Assembly (NCBI GenBank): GCA_035294785.1
Contig: DATGKF010000116.1
Location: forward strand, 1 to 64,000
Origin: Poindextera sp035294785
Lineage (GTDB): Bacteria; Pseudomonadota; Alphaproteobacteria; Caulobacterales; Caulobacteraceae
DNA length: 64,000 bases
Reading direction: 5' to 3'
Numbering within the stretch: the first letter of the stretch is position 1; each line of letters opens with the position of its first letter. Both the position numbers and the translations under genes were made by a program. Below are positions 50,142 through 59,251 of this stretch, piece by piece. Below the pieces are notes generated by a model. The model searched no databases, was not told where the DNA came from, and saw nothing but the letters and a program-made list of their open reading frames with translations.

Positions 50142-51521
50142 ATGCGCGTTGCGATGATCGGCACCGGTTACGTCGGCCTTGTATCGGGCGCTTGTTTCGC
50201 CGACTTCGGCCACGACGTGGTCTGCATCGACAAGGACACGAACAAGGTCGACTGCCTCCGCGCCGGCCAGGTGCCGATCTACGAACCTGGACTCGATCTG
50301 CTTGTCGCGAGCAACGTCCAGGCCGGACGGTTGACCTTCGCGGTGGATGGCGAGCAGGCGGTGCGTGAAGCCGATGCCGTTTTTCTCGCCGTGGGCACGC
50401 CATCGCGCCGCGGCGATGGCTACGCCGACCTGAGCTATGTCTATGCCGCCGTCGAGGAGATCGCGCCCTGGCTCAATGGATTCACTGTCGTGGTGACCAA
50501 GTCGACGGTGCCGGTCGGGACGGGCGACCAGATCGAAGCGATGTTGCGGCGCGCCCGACCGGACGCGCAGTTCGCGGTCGCCTCCAACCCCGAGTTCCTT
50601 CGCGAAGGGGCCGCGATCGATGATTTCAAGCGCCCCGACCGCGTGGTGGTCGGCGTAGACGACGAGCGAGCGCGCGCTGTGATGGCGGGCCTCTATCGCC
50701 CGCTCAATCTGAATGAGACGCCGATCCTGTTCACCGATCGACGAACCGCTGAACTCACCAAGTATGCGTCGAATGCGTTCCTGGCGATGAAGATCACCTT
50801 CATCAACGAAATGGCCGACCTGTGCGAGGCGGTGGGCGCTGACGTGCAGTCGCTGTCGCGCGGCATCGGGCTGGACAAGCGCATCGGGGCGAAATTCCTG
50901 CACGCTGGGCCCGGCTACGGCGGCTCCTGTTTTCCGAAGGATACGGTCGCGCTGATCCGCACCGCCGCGGAGGCCGGTTCGCGCGTTCGCCTCGTGGAGA
51001 CGACCGTGGCGGTGAATGACGATCGCAAGCACGCCATGGCCGAAAAGATCGTTCGCGCGTTCGGCGGAGACGTGCGCGGCAAAATGATCGCGGTGCTTGG
51101 GCTGACGTTCAAGCCCAACACCGACGACATGCGCGAGGCGCCGTCGCTTTCGATCATCCCAGCGCTTCAGGCCGTGGGCGCCAGCGTGAGGGCCTTTGAC
51201 CCCGAGGGCCGCGACGCCGGCCGCCACCTCAAGGACGTCGATTTCAAGACCAGCGCGTACGATGCGGTCGCCGGCGCCGACGGCCTCGTTCTGCTCACCG
51301 AATGGGATCAGTTCCGGGCGCTCGACCTCGACCGTGTCCGCTCGCTGATGCGGGGCCGCGTGGTCGTGGATCTGCGCAACGTTTACAAGCCGGACGAGAT
51401 GGACGGCTTCGACTATGTTGCGGTTGGCCGGGGCCGATTGTGCCGAAATGGTCCACAGAAATCAGCGAATATCCACAGCCGCGTCCGGCGTCGAACGGCC
51501 AAGACGTCCGCGCCGTCCTAA
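50142..51521 (+). CDS. ugd: UDP-glucose 6-dehydrogenase with a C-terminal tail
   Basis: 459 residues. UGD family: GTGYVGLVSG (Rossmann), VASNPEFLREG, KYASNAFLAMKITFINE, catalytic Cys in GYGGSCFPKD, and TFKPNTDDMREAPS. Most homologues stop at about residue 432 after a sequence like GFDYVAVGR. Here about 29 extra basic residues (SRVRRRTAK) follow, which looks like a readthrough past the usual end, perhaps from a frameshift or a lost stop. A TTGACGG (50018-50024) upstream could be a -35 element. Confidence 0.93.
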   Translation: MRVAMIGTGYVGLVSGACFADFGHDVVCIDKDTNKVDCLRAGQVPIYEPGLDLLVASNVQAGRLTFAVDGEQAVREADAVFLAVGTPSRRGDGYADLSYVYAAVEEIAPWLNGFTVVVTKSTVPVGTGDQIEAMLRRARPDAQFAVASNPEFLREGAAIDDFKRPDRVVVGVDDERARAVMAGLYRPLNLNETPILFTDRRTAELTKYASNAFLAMKITFINEMADLCEAVGADVQSLSRGIGLDKRIGAKFLHAGPGYGGSCFPKDTVALIRTAAEAGSRVRLVETTVAVNDDRKHAMAEKIVRAFGGDVRGKMIAVLGLTFKPNTDDMREAPSLSIIPALQAVGASVRAFDPEGRDAGRHLKDVDFKTSAYDAVAGADGLVLLTEWDQFRALDLDRVRSLMRGRVVVDLRNVYKPDEMDGFDYVAVGRGRLCRNGPQKSANIHSRVRRRTAKTSAPS

Positions 51522-51547
51522 CCTTCGGGCTCCGTCGGCAGGAGCCC

Positions 51548-51718
51548 ATGGCTGCATTGATCGACCTTGCCGCTGCTCGCGCCCGCGCGCCTTTCGCGCA
51601 GGCCGACGAGTCCTCCAATCGCCTCCCGCCAGGCGTTTGCCTCGTGGTGATTTTCGCTTGCAGCGCAGCGCTTTGGGCGGTCATCGCCGCGATCGTCTGG
51701 CTCGCCTCAGGCCGTTAG
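51548..51718 (+). CDS. 56-residue single-pass membrane protein
   Basis: ATG 51548 to TAG 51718, with AGGAG 6 nt upstream. Ala-rich N-terminus, a short polar linker, then one hydrophobic helix (GVCLVVIFACSAALWAVIAA) ending LASGR. Function unknown; it lies 26 nt after ugd and may share its message. Confidence 0.55.
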   Translation: MAALIDLAAARARAPFAQADESSNRLPPGVCLVVIFACSAALWAVIAAIVWLASGR

Positions 51719-51740
51719 AGACGCCTGTCGCCAGCCAGGC

Positions 51741-52838
51741 TCAGCGTTGCGCTGTGCTGGCTGGCCCGACGTCTCTCGACCGCTGGAGCCGCCGCAGCAG
51801 CGGACGCAACCGATCGTCACTCAAGAAGTCCAGGTACGCCCGCGCGCCGCTGGCGTTGATCGGGAAGGCGCGAAGCGACGTCATCGGCCGGACGGTGGTG
51901 GTCCAGGCGCGGGTCCAGCCCGCCTCGACGCCAAGGAACTCATACGTGGCGAGGCCGGATCGCGCCGCGTGCGCGAGCGTCTCCAACATGAGGAGAGCGC
52001 CCGGAGAAGCGCGCTCGAAGCGCCGGTCGTAGCCGATCTTGAACAGCCAGAAGCCTCCGCCGCATTCGATCGCGTATTGCATGGCCGCGATGCTGTCGCC
52101 GATGTGGAGGAACGCGATCCTCAGAAGCCCGCTCGCGGCGGCGTTCTTCGCGAAGGCGTGGAAAAACGCCAGGCGCTCCGGGTGGTGCAAGACGGCGCTT
52201 CCTGACTCGCCCTTCCAGCTCGCCGCCTCAACCTGAAACGCCGTGTCGACGATGGAGGGCGCGTCCGCCGCCGTCGGGCTCAGGATCTCTACCCTTATGG
52301 GGCCAATGGCTTCGGCATTTCGGCGCATCCGCCTGAAGTCGGAGCGTCGTCCCGAGTTGAAGTGCGACTCCGGGGCCTCCCAGCTCGGATCCAGCGCGAT
52401 GAACGGACACCCCTCGTCGGTCCAGGGCCGCTCGACGATGATGCCCCTGCCGCGGTACGCGTCTCGGACGGCTGAGACCAGCGCGCTGTCGCTCGGTACG
52501 CGCGCGAACGCGATCGGCTGGCCGCGCTCGGCCAGATGCCGCATCACCGCCACAAGGGCGGAAGGATGGCTGCTGGCGACTCCGAGCGGCTCCCAAAGGC
52601 CATCACCCAACAGTCGCAAGACGGCGGGGCGCCGGCGCGTGGTGAACCCGGCCAGCACCGCCTTCGGCCGGCCGTCTTCAGCGGCCACGAGGGCGATTGA
52701 GTCGTCGTTCCTGTTCAGGGTCTGGGACAGAGCGAGCGCCCAGCACTTCTGCACTGTGGGCATGGACCCGCTAGCAAGGTCGGCCCACACCTCAGCGGGC
52801 ACCGCCGCTATCGGCGTGCGGCGTATTTGATACGGCAA
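51741..52838 (-). CDS. GNAT/FemAB-like acyltransferase (BioF2 type)
   Basis: 365 residues. Two GNAT-like halves; the C-terminal half has the BioF2-type pattern (FNSGRRSDFRRMRRNAEAIG, EAASWKGESGSA, LHIGDSIAAMQYAIE, WLFKIGYDRRFERASPG). Proteins of this group (CelD/FemAB-like) are found with exosortase/PEP-CTERM and cellulose/EPS loci and likely transfer an acyl or aminoacyl group. The polysaccharide context supports that. Confidence 0.82.
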   Translation of the reverse strand: MPYQIRRTPIAAVPAEVWADLASGSMPTVQKCWALALSQTLNRNDDSIALVAAEDGRPKAVLAGFTTRRRPAVLRLLGDGLWEPLGVASSHPSALVAVMRHLAERGQPIAFARVPSDSALVSAVRDAYRGRGIIVERPWTDEGCPFIALDPSWEAPESHFNSGRRSDFRRMRRNAEAIGPIRVEILSPTAADAPSIVDTAFQVEAASWKGESGSAVLHHPERLAFFHAFAKNAAASGLLRIAFLHIGDSIAAMQYAIECGGGFWLFKIGYDRRFERASPGALLMLETLAHAARSGLATYEFLGVEAGWTRAWTTTVRPMTSLRAFPINASGARAYLDFLSDDRLRPLLRRLQRSRDVGPASTAQR

Positions 52839-53083
52839 CCAAGCCCCCCTGGCGCGTTCGAACCGCGCTAACGCTGCGGGCTTTGCGCCCCTTCCCCGTT
52901 AGGCGCCGTCGCGACCGGGCGAGCCGCCATCGACGGCCCCGCACGCGCCGCCACAGCCTGACCCGCCGTGGCGGCGTCGCGCGGCGGCGCCTGTATCAGG
53001 CATATTACTTAATGGACGAATTGTAGCTATTCCGCAACATGTGGCTCCCATGCACCGGTACGAAATGTGCATCGGGGCAGCCC

Positions 53084-54049
53084 ATGAGCGGCAACCCTGC
53101 GAGAGAACGAGCGCCGAACGCTGAGCCGTTCGATCCGATCGCGGCGTTCTTGGATCTGAAACTAAGAAAGAAGGGACCGCTCGTTGAGCTCAAGAAAGCC
53201 GACGATGGCGTGCCGGTATACTTCATTCACGAGCTGACGGGGAACGTCTCCTGCTATCATTACATCGTCGAAGCGATCGAAGGACCGGCGTTCGGAATAC
53301 AAGTGCCGCCGAACGAGCGGCGAACCAGCACGATCTCAACGATAGAGGACTTGTCCTCGAAATACGTCGAACTGATCGTGGCGAAGACGCCTCACGGACC
53401 GATTTGTCTCGTTGGCTGGTCGGCGGGTGCGACGATCGCGCTCGAGGTCGCCCGGCAGCTCACGTCCATTGGTCGTCAGCCAGGCATCCTCATCAATATT
53501 GACCAGCCGATCGACAACGCCAAAGGAATAGTCAGTCCCCACCATTCGTTTCTCGAGAATCTGTATTATTGGCTGTGTAACGAGCCGAAGCGACCTTTGC
53601 ACAAATTCGCAAGCCGCCTGGTGGCGAAGGTCGGAGAAACGGTCACGGCGGTGACGGGACGGCAGCCAGCCGCGCCTGTTCGCTACCCCAAGAACTCGGT
53701 CGACAAAGCAAGGTCGCCGGAGGAAGCCGACTTCTACAGGAAGTTTTACCACCTGCTTTTTGCGTATATCCCGCCGCGCTCATACTCCGGTCAGGTTCTG
53801 TCGTTCGTCGCGAGCGAGAATGAGAACCCCGATCGGCTCGTCAAGTCGTGGAAGTCGATCGCGCCGAATTGCCAGTTCGTTCCGGCGCCCGGCGATCACG
53901 ACGCCATGGTCAAAAAGGGGCCGGGCGTCATCGAGGTGCGCGAACACATCAGAAGAGCGATCTCTGAGCTGCCAACAACGCCAAGGCTTGCGACATGCGC
54001 AGAGGCGTCCGCTTCCGCGGAGGCGGAAGTCCGTTTCGCGCGACCGTAG
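53084..54049 (+). CDS. Free-standing thioesterase 2 (NRPS/PKS type)
   Basis: 321 residues from ATG 53084; an earlier in-frame ATG at 53039 lacks a ribosome site. Thioesterase fold: YFIHELTGNVSCYHY, nucleophile Ser113 in GWSAGATIALEVA, and a late His in PGDHDAMV. It is a paralogue of the protein at 47362. The gene and its leader look lower in GC than their neighbours (many AAT, ATT and ACA codons), which suggests a recent or foreign origin. Confidence 0.85.
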   Translation: MSGNPARERAPNAEPFDPIAAFLDLKLRKKGPLVELKKADDGVPVYFIHELTGNVSCYHYIVEAIEGPAFGIQVPPNERRTSTISTIEDLSSKYVELIVAKTPHGPICLVGWSAGATIALEVARQLTSIGRQPGILINIDQPIDNAKGIVSPHHSFLENLYYWLCNEPKRPLHKFASRLVAKVGETVTAVTGRQPAAPVRYPKNSVDKARSPEEADFYRKFYHLLFAYIPPRSYSGQVLSFVASENENPDRLVKSWKSIAPNCQFVPAPGDHDAMVKKGPGVIEVREHIRRAISELPTTPRLATCAEASASAEAEVRFARP

Positions 54050-54057
54050 GGCGACGG

Positions 54058-55251
54058 TCAGTCTGCGGCGGGCTGACGTCGTCCTATCGGGCTGAGGCCG
54101 GCGCCAACGCCATTCACGCCCGGTCTGCGTTCGCGCCACCATCGGTGAAGGGGCCAGTACAGGGCTCGAAGAAAGTAGGCGTTCGCTCTTGCGTAGCGGC
54201 GCGGGTAGCCGCGCCACAGGCGCGGATCCAGGAGCATGCGAACGAGGCCCAAAGGTCCCTGTCGGTTGATCGCCGTTTCGAGGCAGTCCGGCATGACGTA
54301 GCAACGTCGGCCGCCGCCATCGGCCAGATCGACCTTCGGCGTCTTCCCTAGAAAGTGGTCGGCCGCGGCGTCGAACATGGGAATCCCTACGGCCTCGGCG
54401 GCCACCATGGATCCCCACGGCCTGGGGTTGCTTTCCAGGAAGTAGAACTGGCCGTCCGCAGCGCGGATAAAGTCCGCGTTCGCGTAGCCGGTCCAACGCA
54501 GCGCCTGGTAGAACTTCAGAGTCGCCGACCTGAGCGCTTCCGGCGCTTCGTGCTCGACTTCAAGAGAGTGCCCGACCTTGGGAGGATCGGTTTCAACGGC
54601 CCGGCAAATCTGCAGTCGAATCGCCCTTCCGTTGAGGAAGAAGCCGCCCGCGATCCAGGTCTCGCCCTCGATGTACGCCTCGACGAACGGGTCGAAGGCG
54701 CTCATGGCGTCATAGCTGTCGCGCACGGCGGCCTCGTCGCGGCAGATCGCGACGCGCGCCCCGCTGTTGCCGCCCTGGCCCTTGACCACGACCGGATAGC
54801 CAAGGGCGCGGGCGATGCTGACGGCATCGTCCTTGGAGGCGGCCGGGTTGGAAGCGGGTGTCGCTAGCCCATGTTGGCGGGCGAACGCCGACACGTTCTG
54901 CTTGGAGACGATCAGGGCGAGCGTCTCGGCGCTCAGGCTTGGGAACAGCTTGGGGCTCCCTCCGATGGCCTGGTGACACGCGGCGATGGCCGGCTCGGTG
55001 AGCGGATAGATCCAGGTCACAGCCGGGTCTTCGGCGAGCTCTCTGTATCGCCAATGCGCCTCGGGCGAGTCGACAGAGGCGATATGCTCGGCGTGCAGCC
55101 AGGGCTTGAGCCGTTTCGCCGGGAACGCCTTTCCGGCTGTCAGCAACAGGACGTCGAGGCCCCGAGCGCGCAGGGCGTTGGCCAGATAGAGCGTAAGAGG
55201 CCAACCGACGCCGATCAGTGCGACGCGCAACTTGTCTCGCCGTCCACGCAT
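54058..55251 (-). CDS. ATP-grasp domain enzyme
   Basis: 397 residues from ATG 55251 (upstream in-frame residues overlap galE and are dropped). N-terminal Rossmann-like pre-ATP-grasp domain, then the ATP-grasp core: YPVVVKGQGGNSGARVAI, FVEAYIEGETW, and metal-binding YANADFIRAADGQFYFLESNPRPWGS. It should ligate a carboxylate to an amine or hydroxyl, for example a glycan substituent. Substrate unknown. It lies 19 bp after galE on the same strand. Confidence 0.85.
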   Translation of the reverse strand: MRGRRDKLRVALIGVGWPLTLYLANALRARGLDVLLLTAGKAFPAKRLKPWLHAEHIASVDSPEAHWRYRELAEDPAVTWIYPLTEPAIAACHQAIGGSPKLFPSLSAETLALIVSKQNVSAFARQHGLATPASNPAASKDDAVSIARALGYPVVVKGQGGNSGARVAICRDEAAVRDSYDAMSAFDPFVEAYIEGETWIAGGFFLNGRAIRLQICRAVETDPPKVGHSLEVEHEAPEALRSATLKFYQALRWTGYANADFIRAADGQFYFLESNPRPWGSMVAAEAVGIPMFDAAADHFLGKTPKVDLADGGGRRCYVMPDCLETAINRQGPLGLVRMLLDPRLWRGYPRRYARANAYFLRALYWPLHRWWRERRPGVNGVGAGLSPIGRRQPAAD

Positions 55252-55270
55252 GGCGATCGGTCCCTTCGGT

Positions 55271-56278
55271 CTATCGCTCGGTCTTGGCGGTTGCGAAGCT
55301 GGCGGCGTTCGTCCGTCGTTCCCAATCAAGAGCGTGTCTGACGATCACCTCGAGGTCGTCATAGTGGGGGCGCCAGTGCAGTTTCCGCCGGATGCTCCGC
55401 GCGTCGGCGACGACCGCGGCCAGGTCGCCGGGCCGACGGGGCCGTTCGCGAGTCCGCAGTTTGGCGTTCGACGCCCGCTCGACCGCTGCAATGACGTCGC
55501 GCACCGAGAAACCGCGGCCGTAGCCGCAATTGAACACGCCCGACGCGCCGCCCCCGCGCAGGTGGTCGAGGGCCAAGAGGTGCGCCGACACCAGATCGCT
55601 GACGTGGATGTAGTCCCGTACGCCGGTGCCGTCGGACGTCGGCCAGTCGGCGCCGAAGATGTCGAGGCAGGCGATCTGTCCCAGCGCCGCCTGACAGGCG
55701 CGCTTGATCAGGTGCGTGGCCCTCGGCGTGGACTGGCCGGTGCGACCGGACGGATCGGCGCCGGCGACGTTGAAATAGCGAAGGATGACATAGCGCATCG
55801 AGGTCGCGCCCGCCGCGTCCTGGAGCATCCATTCGGTCATCAGCTTGGACCGCCCGTAGGGGCTCGCTGGCGCCGTTGCGGCGCCTTCGTCGATGGGCTC
55901 GTCCGCCGACGCGGCGTAGACCGCCGCCGTCGACGAGAAGATGAAGTGCTCGACTCCCGCCCGGCTGCAGGCCTCCAGCAGGCTGCGCGAGGATGAGGTG
56001 TTGTTCTCGTAGTAGGCCAGCGGATCGCGCACCGAGTCCGGCACGACCGTTGAACCGGCGAAGTGCAGCACCGCGTCGACGCCGCGCTCACGGACGATCG
56101 CCTCGACCAGAGCCCGATCGCCAACATCGCCTTCGACCAGCTCCGCCTTCTCAGGAACCAGGGCGCGCACACCCGTCACCAGGTTGTCGATGACGACGAC
56201 CTGCTCGCCGCGATCGACCAGCGCGTGCGCCATGTGGCTGCCGATATAGCCGGCGCCGCCTGTGACGAGCACGGTCAC
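55271..56278 (-). CDS. galE: UDP-glucose 4-epimerase GalE
   Basis: 335 residues from GTG 56278, overlapping the stop of the ligase gene (GTGA). NAD-binding GGAGYIGSHM, catalytic Ser in SSTAAVYAA and Tyr-Lys in YGRSK, ILRYFNVAGADPSGRTGQ, and GVRDYIHVSDL. It interconverts UDP-glucose and UDP-galactose (or the N-acetyl forms) for polysaccharide synthesis. Confidence 0.93.
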   Translation of the reverse strand: MTVLVTGGAGYIGSHMAHALVDRGEQVVVIDNLVTGVRALVPEKAELVEGDVGDRALVEAIVRERGVDAVLHFAGSTVVPDSVRDPLAYYENNTSSSRSLLEACSRAGVEHFIFSSTAAVYAASADEPIDEGAATAPASPYGRSKLMTEWMLQDAAGATSMRYVILRYFNVAGADPSGRTGQSTPRATHLIKRACQAALGQIACLDIFGADWPTSDGTGVRDYIHVSDLVSAHLLALDHLRGGGASGVFNCGYGRGFSVRDVIAAVERASNAKLRTRERPRRPGDLAAVVADARSIRRKLHWRPHYDDLEVIVRHALDWERRTNAASFATAKTER

Positions 56279-57678
56279 GGCTGACCGCCTTCCGCCAGCG
56301 CGGCCGGCGCCTCTTCGACGCCCTGCTTCCAGAGCGGCAAGCGGACGTTCTGTTCCGCGTTGACGGGCTGCTTCACGACCATCACCAGCGCGGTCGTCAG
56401 CGCGATCAGGATCAGGAAGCCGTCGTAATAAGCCATGGACAGCGCAGCGCCGCCGACCAGGTAGGCGAAGATGCTCACCTGCAGCATGCGCGCCAGGCGC
56501 CGCGCCCACCCAAGGTCCGCCCTCTCGCCGGCCAGACGCAGGACGTAAAAGGTGTTGAAGACGGCGACGCCGAGAATGCCGAGGTACAGCGCCAGGCCCA
56601 CGATCCCGGTGTCGCAGAGCACCTCGAAGTAGATGCTGTGCGCGGCCTTCCCGATGGGAAGCCCGCCATAGGTCTGGGCCACCCAATCCAGGTTCGTCGC
56701 GGAAAATCCGCCGCCGATCAGCGGCCGTTCTTGGATGATGTTGAGGATGGCCTGCCAGGCCTGGACGCGCCCCTCGAAGGAAGCGTCGCCGTTGTAGGCC
56801 TGAATGCTCGACATCCGCGCGAACCAGCCTGACGGGAGAATGGCCGGCAAGGAAAGGGCGGCTATGCCGCCAGCGACCAGGGCTGCGAGACCCGCACGCG
56901 ATCGCACCGCGAACGCCGCGCCCGTGGCGACCAGGGCGATCAGGGCGCCGCGCGAATAGGTTCCGAGGATGGCGAGAAGTGTCGCGACCATACCGCCGAG
57001 GCAGGCCCATCGCACGAGGGCTCTCTCACTGCTCACGCGCAGATAGTTGAGCATCGGGACGAGCGCGATCAGGGCCAACGCAACGTTGTTGTTGTCCTCG
57101 ATCATGGTGTTCAGCGGGCCGTACACGTGGCTTCGCCCGCCGGTGAGCAAGAGGAAGCCGCCGCCCTTGACCCCGTAGTAGCCGAGCGCCGCGACGAACG
57201 TCCAAACCACCGCCTGGATCCTCGTCTTCGTCGTGGCCAGGGCGATGACCGCGAGGGCCAGCACCAACGTTTTCAGCGTTCGTTGCCAGATGTCGCTCGA
57301 GTAGGCGGGGTCGAGCGCGAGGTAGGTGGTCAGACAACTCCAGGCGCCGAACAGCACGATGAGGACGGTCATGGCGTTCGGGGGGACGTACTTGCGCTCC
57401 CTGGACGCCATCCAGGCCAGCGCCGTGAACACCGCGATCACCAGGTTGAGCTGAAAACCCGCGAGGAACCCGAAGACCTCCCGCTGCGGATTCATCACCG
57501 CGACCCAGATCCAGGCCAGCACGCCCACAATCGGCGCGCGCCAGATCAGCGGAGCGATGCCGACAAGGGCGATGAGAAGGACGAGGTCACGCAACGCGTT
57601 TGATCCGGGACGATGCAGCAGCAGGCTTGCGTGTCCCCAGGTCGCAGAATCCGTGCCAGTGCGAGCGATCGAGGCCAT
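56275..57678 (-). CDS. O-antigen ligase/Wzy family, exosortase-A-associated type
   Basis: 467 residues from ATG 57678 (longer frame to 57822 rejected as it enters the divergent gene). About twelve membrane helices and a large periplasmic loop with GGGFSATNLDWVAQ and AAHSIYFEVLCDTGIVGL (the Wzy_C/ligase signature). The N-terminal part (VGVLAWIWVAVMNPQREVFG, GVKGGGFLLLTGG) matches the putative O-glycosylation ligase found with exosortase A systems. It should polymerise or transfer a lipid-linked glycan. Confidence 0.87.
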   Translation of the reverse strand: MASIARTGTDSATWGHASLLLHRPGSNALRDLVLLIALVGIAPLIWRAPIVGVLAWIWVAVMNPQREVFGFLAGFQLNLVIAVFTALAWMASRERKYVPPNAMTVLIVLFGAWSCLTTYLALDPAYSSDIWQRTLKTLVLALAVIALATTKTRIQAVVWTFVAALGYYGVKGGGFLLLTGGRSHVYGPLNTMIEDNNNVALALIALVPMLNYLRVSSERALVRWACLGGMVATLLAILGTYSRGALIALVATGAAFAVRSRAGLAALVAGGIAALSLPAILPSGWFARMSSIQAYNGDASFEGRVQAWQAILNIIQERPLIGGGFSATNLDWVAQTYGGLPIGKAAHSIYFEVLCDTGIVGLALYLGILGVAVFNTFYVLRLAGERADLGWARRLARMLQVSIFAYLVGGAALSMAYYDGFLILIALTTALVMVVKQPVNAEQNVRLPLWKQGVEEAPAALAEGGQP

Positions 57679-57723
57679 GCGCGACCTTTTCGGCTGGCCC
57701 GCCATTTGCTTGCGCCGCAGTGC

Positions 57724-57987
57724 ATGACCAGCATCGCGTTCCTGCTCGGGGTAATTGGGTTCGTCGTCGTCGCTTACTGGGCCTACACGAACGACCGGCT
57801 GAAGGTCGGCGGCGGCGAGCAAGGACTGCTGGCGATGAAGAGCGACACACGGCAGCCCGAAGGCCCGCCGAGCCGGGCGACCTGGCTGCGCGACGGCCGC
57901 CCGCCTAAGCCACGCGGGCCGAAGCGGCCGGCGCTAGAACCTCGTTACCGGCGGTCGCTCCAGGGTCGGCCGTCCGGCCGCCGCTAG
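57724..57987 (+). CDS. Small membrane-anchored basic protein
   Basis: 87 residues from ATG 57724. N-terminal membrane helix (IAFLLGVIGFVVVAYWAY) then a hydrophilic, Pro/Arg/Lys-rich cytoplasmic tail (RPPKPRGPKRPALEPRYRRS). Function unknown. Its stop shares CTAG with the convergent glycosyltransferase gene. Confidence 0.6.
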   Translation: MTSIAFLLGVIGFVVVAYWAYTNDRLKVGGGEQGLLAMKSDTRQPEGPPSRATWLRDGRPPKPRGPKRPALEPRYRRSLQGRPSGRR

Positions 57988-59144
57988 GCGCCGCTCAGCT
58001 GCTGCGCCAGTCCAGCGACGGTCTCGGCGTTGTGCCCCCAGGTGAAGGGTGTCCGTTCGATCGTGTTGCGGGCGTGGGCGCCCAGCCGCCGCCTCAGAGC
58101 CTCATCCCCGACCAGTCGATGCAGCGCACAACGGAAAGAGGCCTCGTCGTCCTTCTCGAACAGGAGGGCGTTGTCGCCGTCCGTGAGAATCTCCCTGATG
58201 TTGGGCTGGTCTGGTGCAACGACCGCCCGGCCCCTGGCCATGTACTCGAACAGCTTGAGCGGCGAGGCGTACGCGACGGCCGCGGTCTGCAGGGCGACGT
58301 CGATGAGTTCGCTGAGAGCTGCGACCTCCTCGTGGGGCACTCGGCCGGTGAAGTGGACGCGCGGCGCAAGCCCCAGCACGTCCGCGCGGGCCCGCAGGTC
58401 GTCGAGCGCCGGGCCGTCGCCGACGACCAGGAGATGGGTGTTGGGGGGCAGCTCGGTCAGCGCCTCGAGCGCCCAGCCGACGCCGTGCCACGCGCGCACG
58501 AATCCGACGAAGCCGAGCACCAGCGCCCCGCGCGGAACGCCAATTCGCCGCCTTGCCGCCTCGACGGCGTCCGCCGCCGGCGCCGCGGCGAGGTTCGCGC
58601 CGTTGTGGATCACGCGAACACCCGCCTCGCCGCCCCTGACCGTCACGACCTGGTCCGCAAGCACTTGGGTGACCGGCAGAACCGTGTCCGCGCCGCGCCA
58701 CAACGCGGCCTCGCACCAGCGCGCGACGGCTGGCAGGCCGAGGCGGCCGAAGGCCGCCCGCTCGGACGCCAGCGGCGAGTTGATCTCCAGGATCATCGGG
58801 ATGCGCCGCCTCGACTTCAGAACCAGGCCCGCGAGCAGAAAGAGGTTGTAGCGCTCGTAAAGGACATCAGGCTTGAACGCCTTCGCCTCGCGGCTCAGGC
58901 GCGCGTAGGCGAGAACGTTGTAGGCGAGCTCGGCCAGTTCCATCACGAACGGCGGCAAGGCTCGGCGAAGCCCGTCGACTGAGCGCTCGATGCCGCCGCC
59001 TTCCCTTGCCGCGATATCGTCCTTACCCCCCGGCCCGACGACGTGGACATCATGCCCGTGGCCGCGAAGCGCGTTCACCAACTCGCTGATATGCACACGC
59101 ATCCCATCGGACGCCGCGATCCGGTGATGGTAGAGGATGCGCAA
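57984..59144 (-). CDS. Glycosyltransferase family 4
   Basis: 386 residues, GT-B fold. N-terminal DGMRVHISELVNALRGHGHDV; C-terminal GDGPALDDLRARADVLGL and the donor-sugar site YASPLKLFEYMARGRAVVAPDQPNIRE in which the conserved E-x7-E pattern is visible. It adds a hexose from a nucleotide sugar to the growing glycan on the cytoplasmic face. Confidence 0.9.
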   Translation of the reverse strand: MRILYHHRIAASDGMRVHISELVNALRGHGHDVHVVGPGGKDDIAAREGGGIERSVDGLRRALPPFVMELAELAYNVLAYARLSREAKAFKPDVLYERYNLFLLAGLVLKSRRRIPMILEINSPLASERAAFGRLGLPAVARWCEAALWRGADTVLPVTQVLADQVVTVRGGEAGVRVIHNGANLAAAPAADAVEAARRRIGVPRGALVLGFVGFVRAWHGVGWALEALTELPPNTHLLVVGDGPALDDLRARADVLGLAPRVHFTGRVPHEEVAALSELIDVALQTAAVAYASPLKLFEYMARGRAVVAPDQPNIREILTDGDNALLFEKDDEASFRCALHRLVGDEALRRRLGAHARNTIERTPFTWGHNAETVAGLAQQLSGA

Positions 59145-59251
59145 ATTGGGAACCTTGTCAGCTCAGGTGGCGGCCGCGGAAACGGCGATGCAAGCTCCGA
59201 GCCATCGGCCGACCTCGGCGGTGGAGACGCCGCCTCCAGGGGCGCGCGCCC

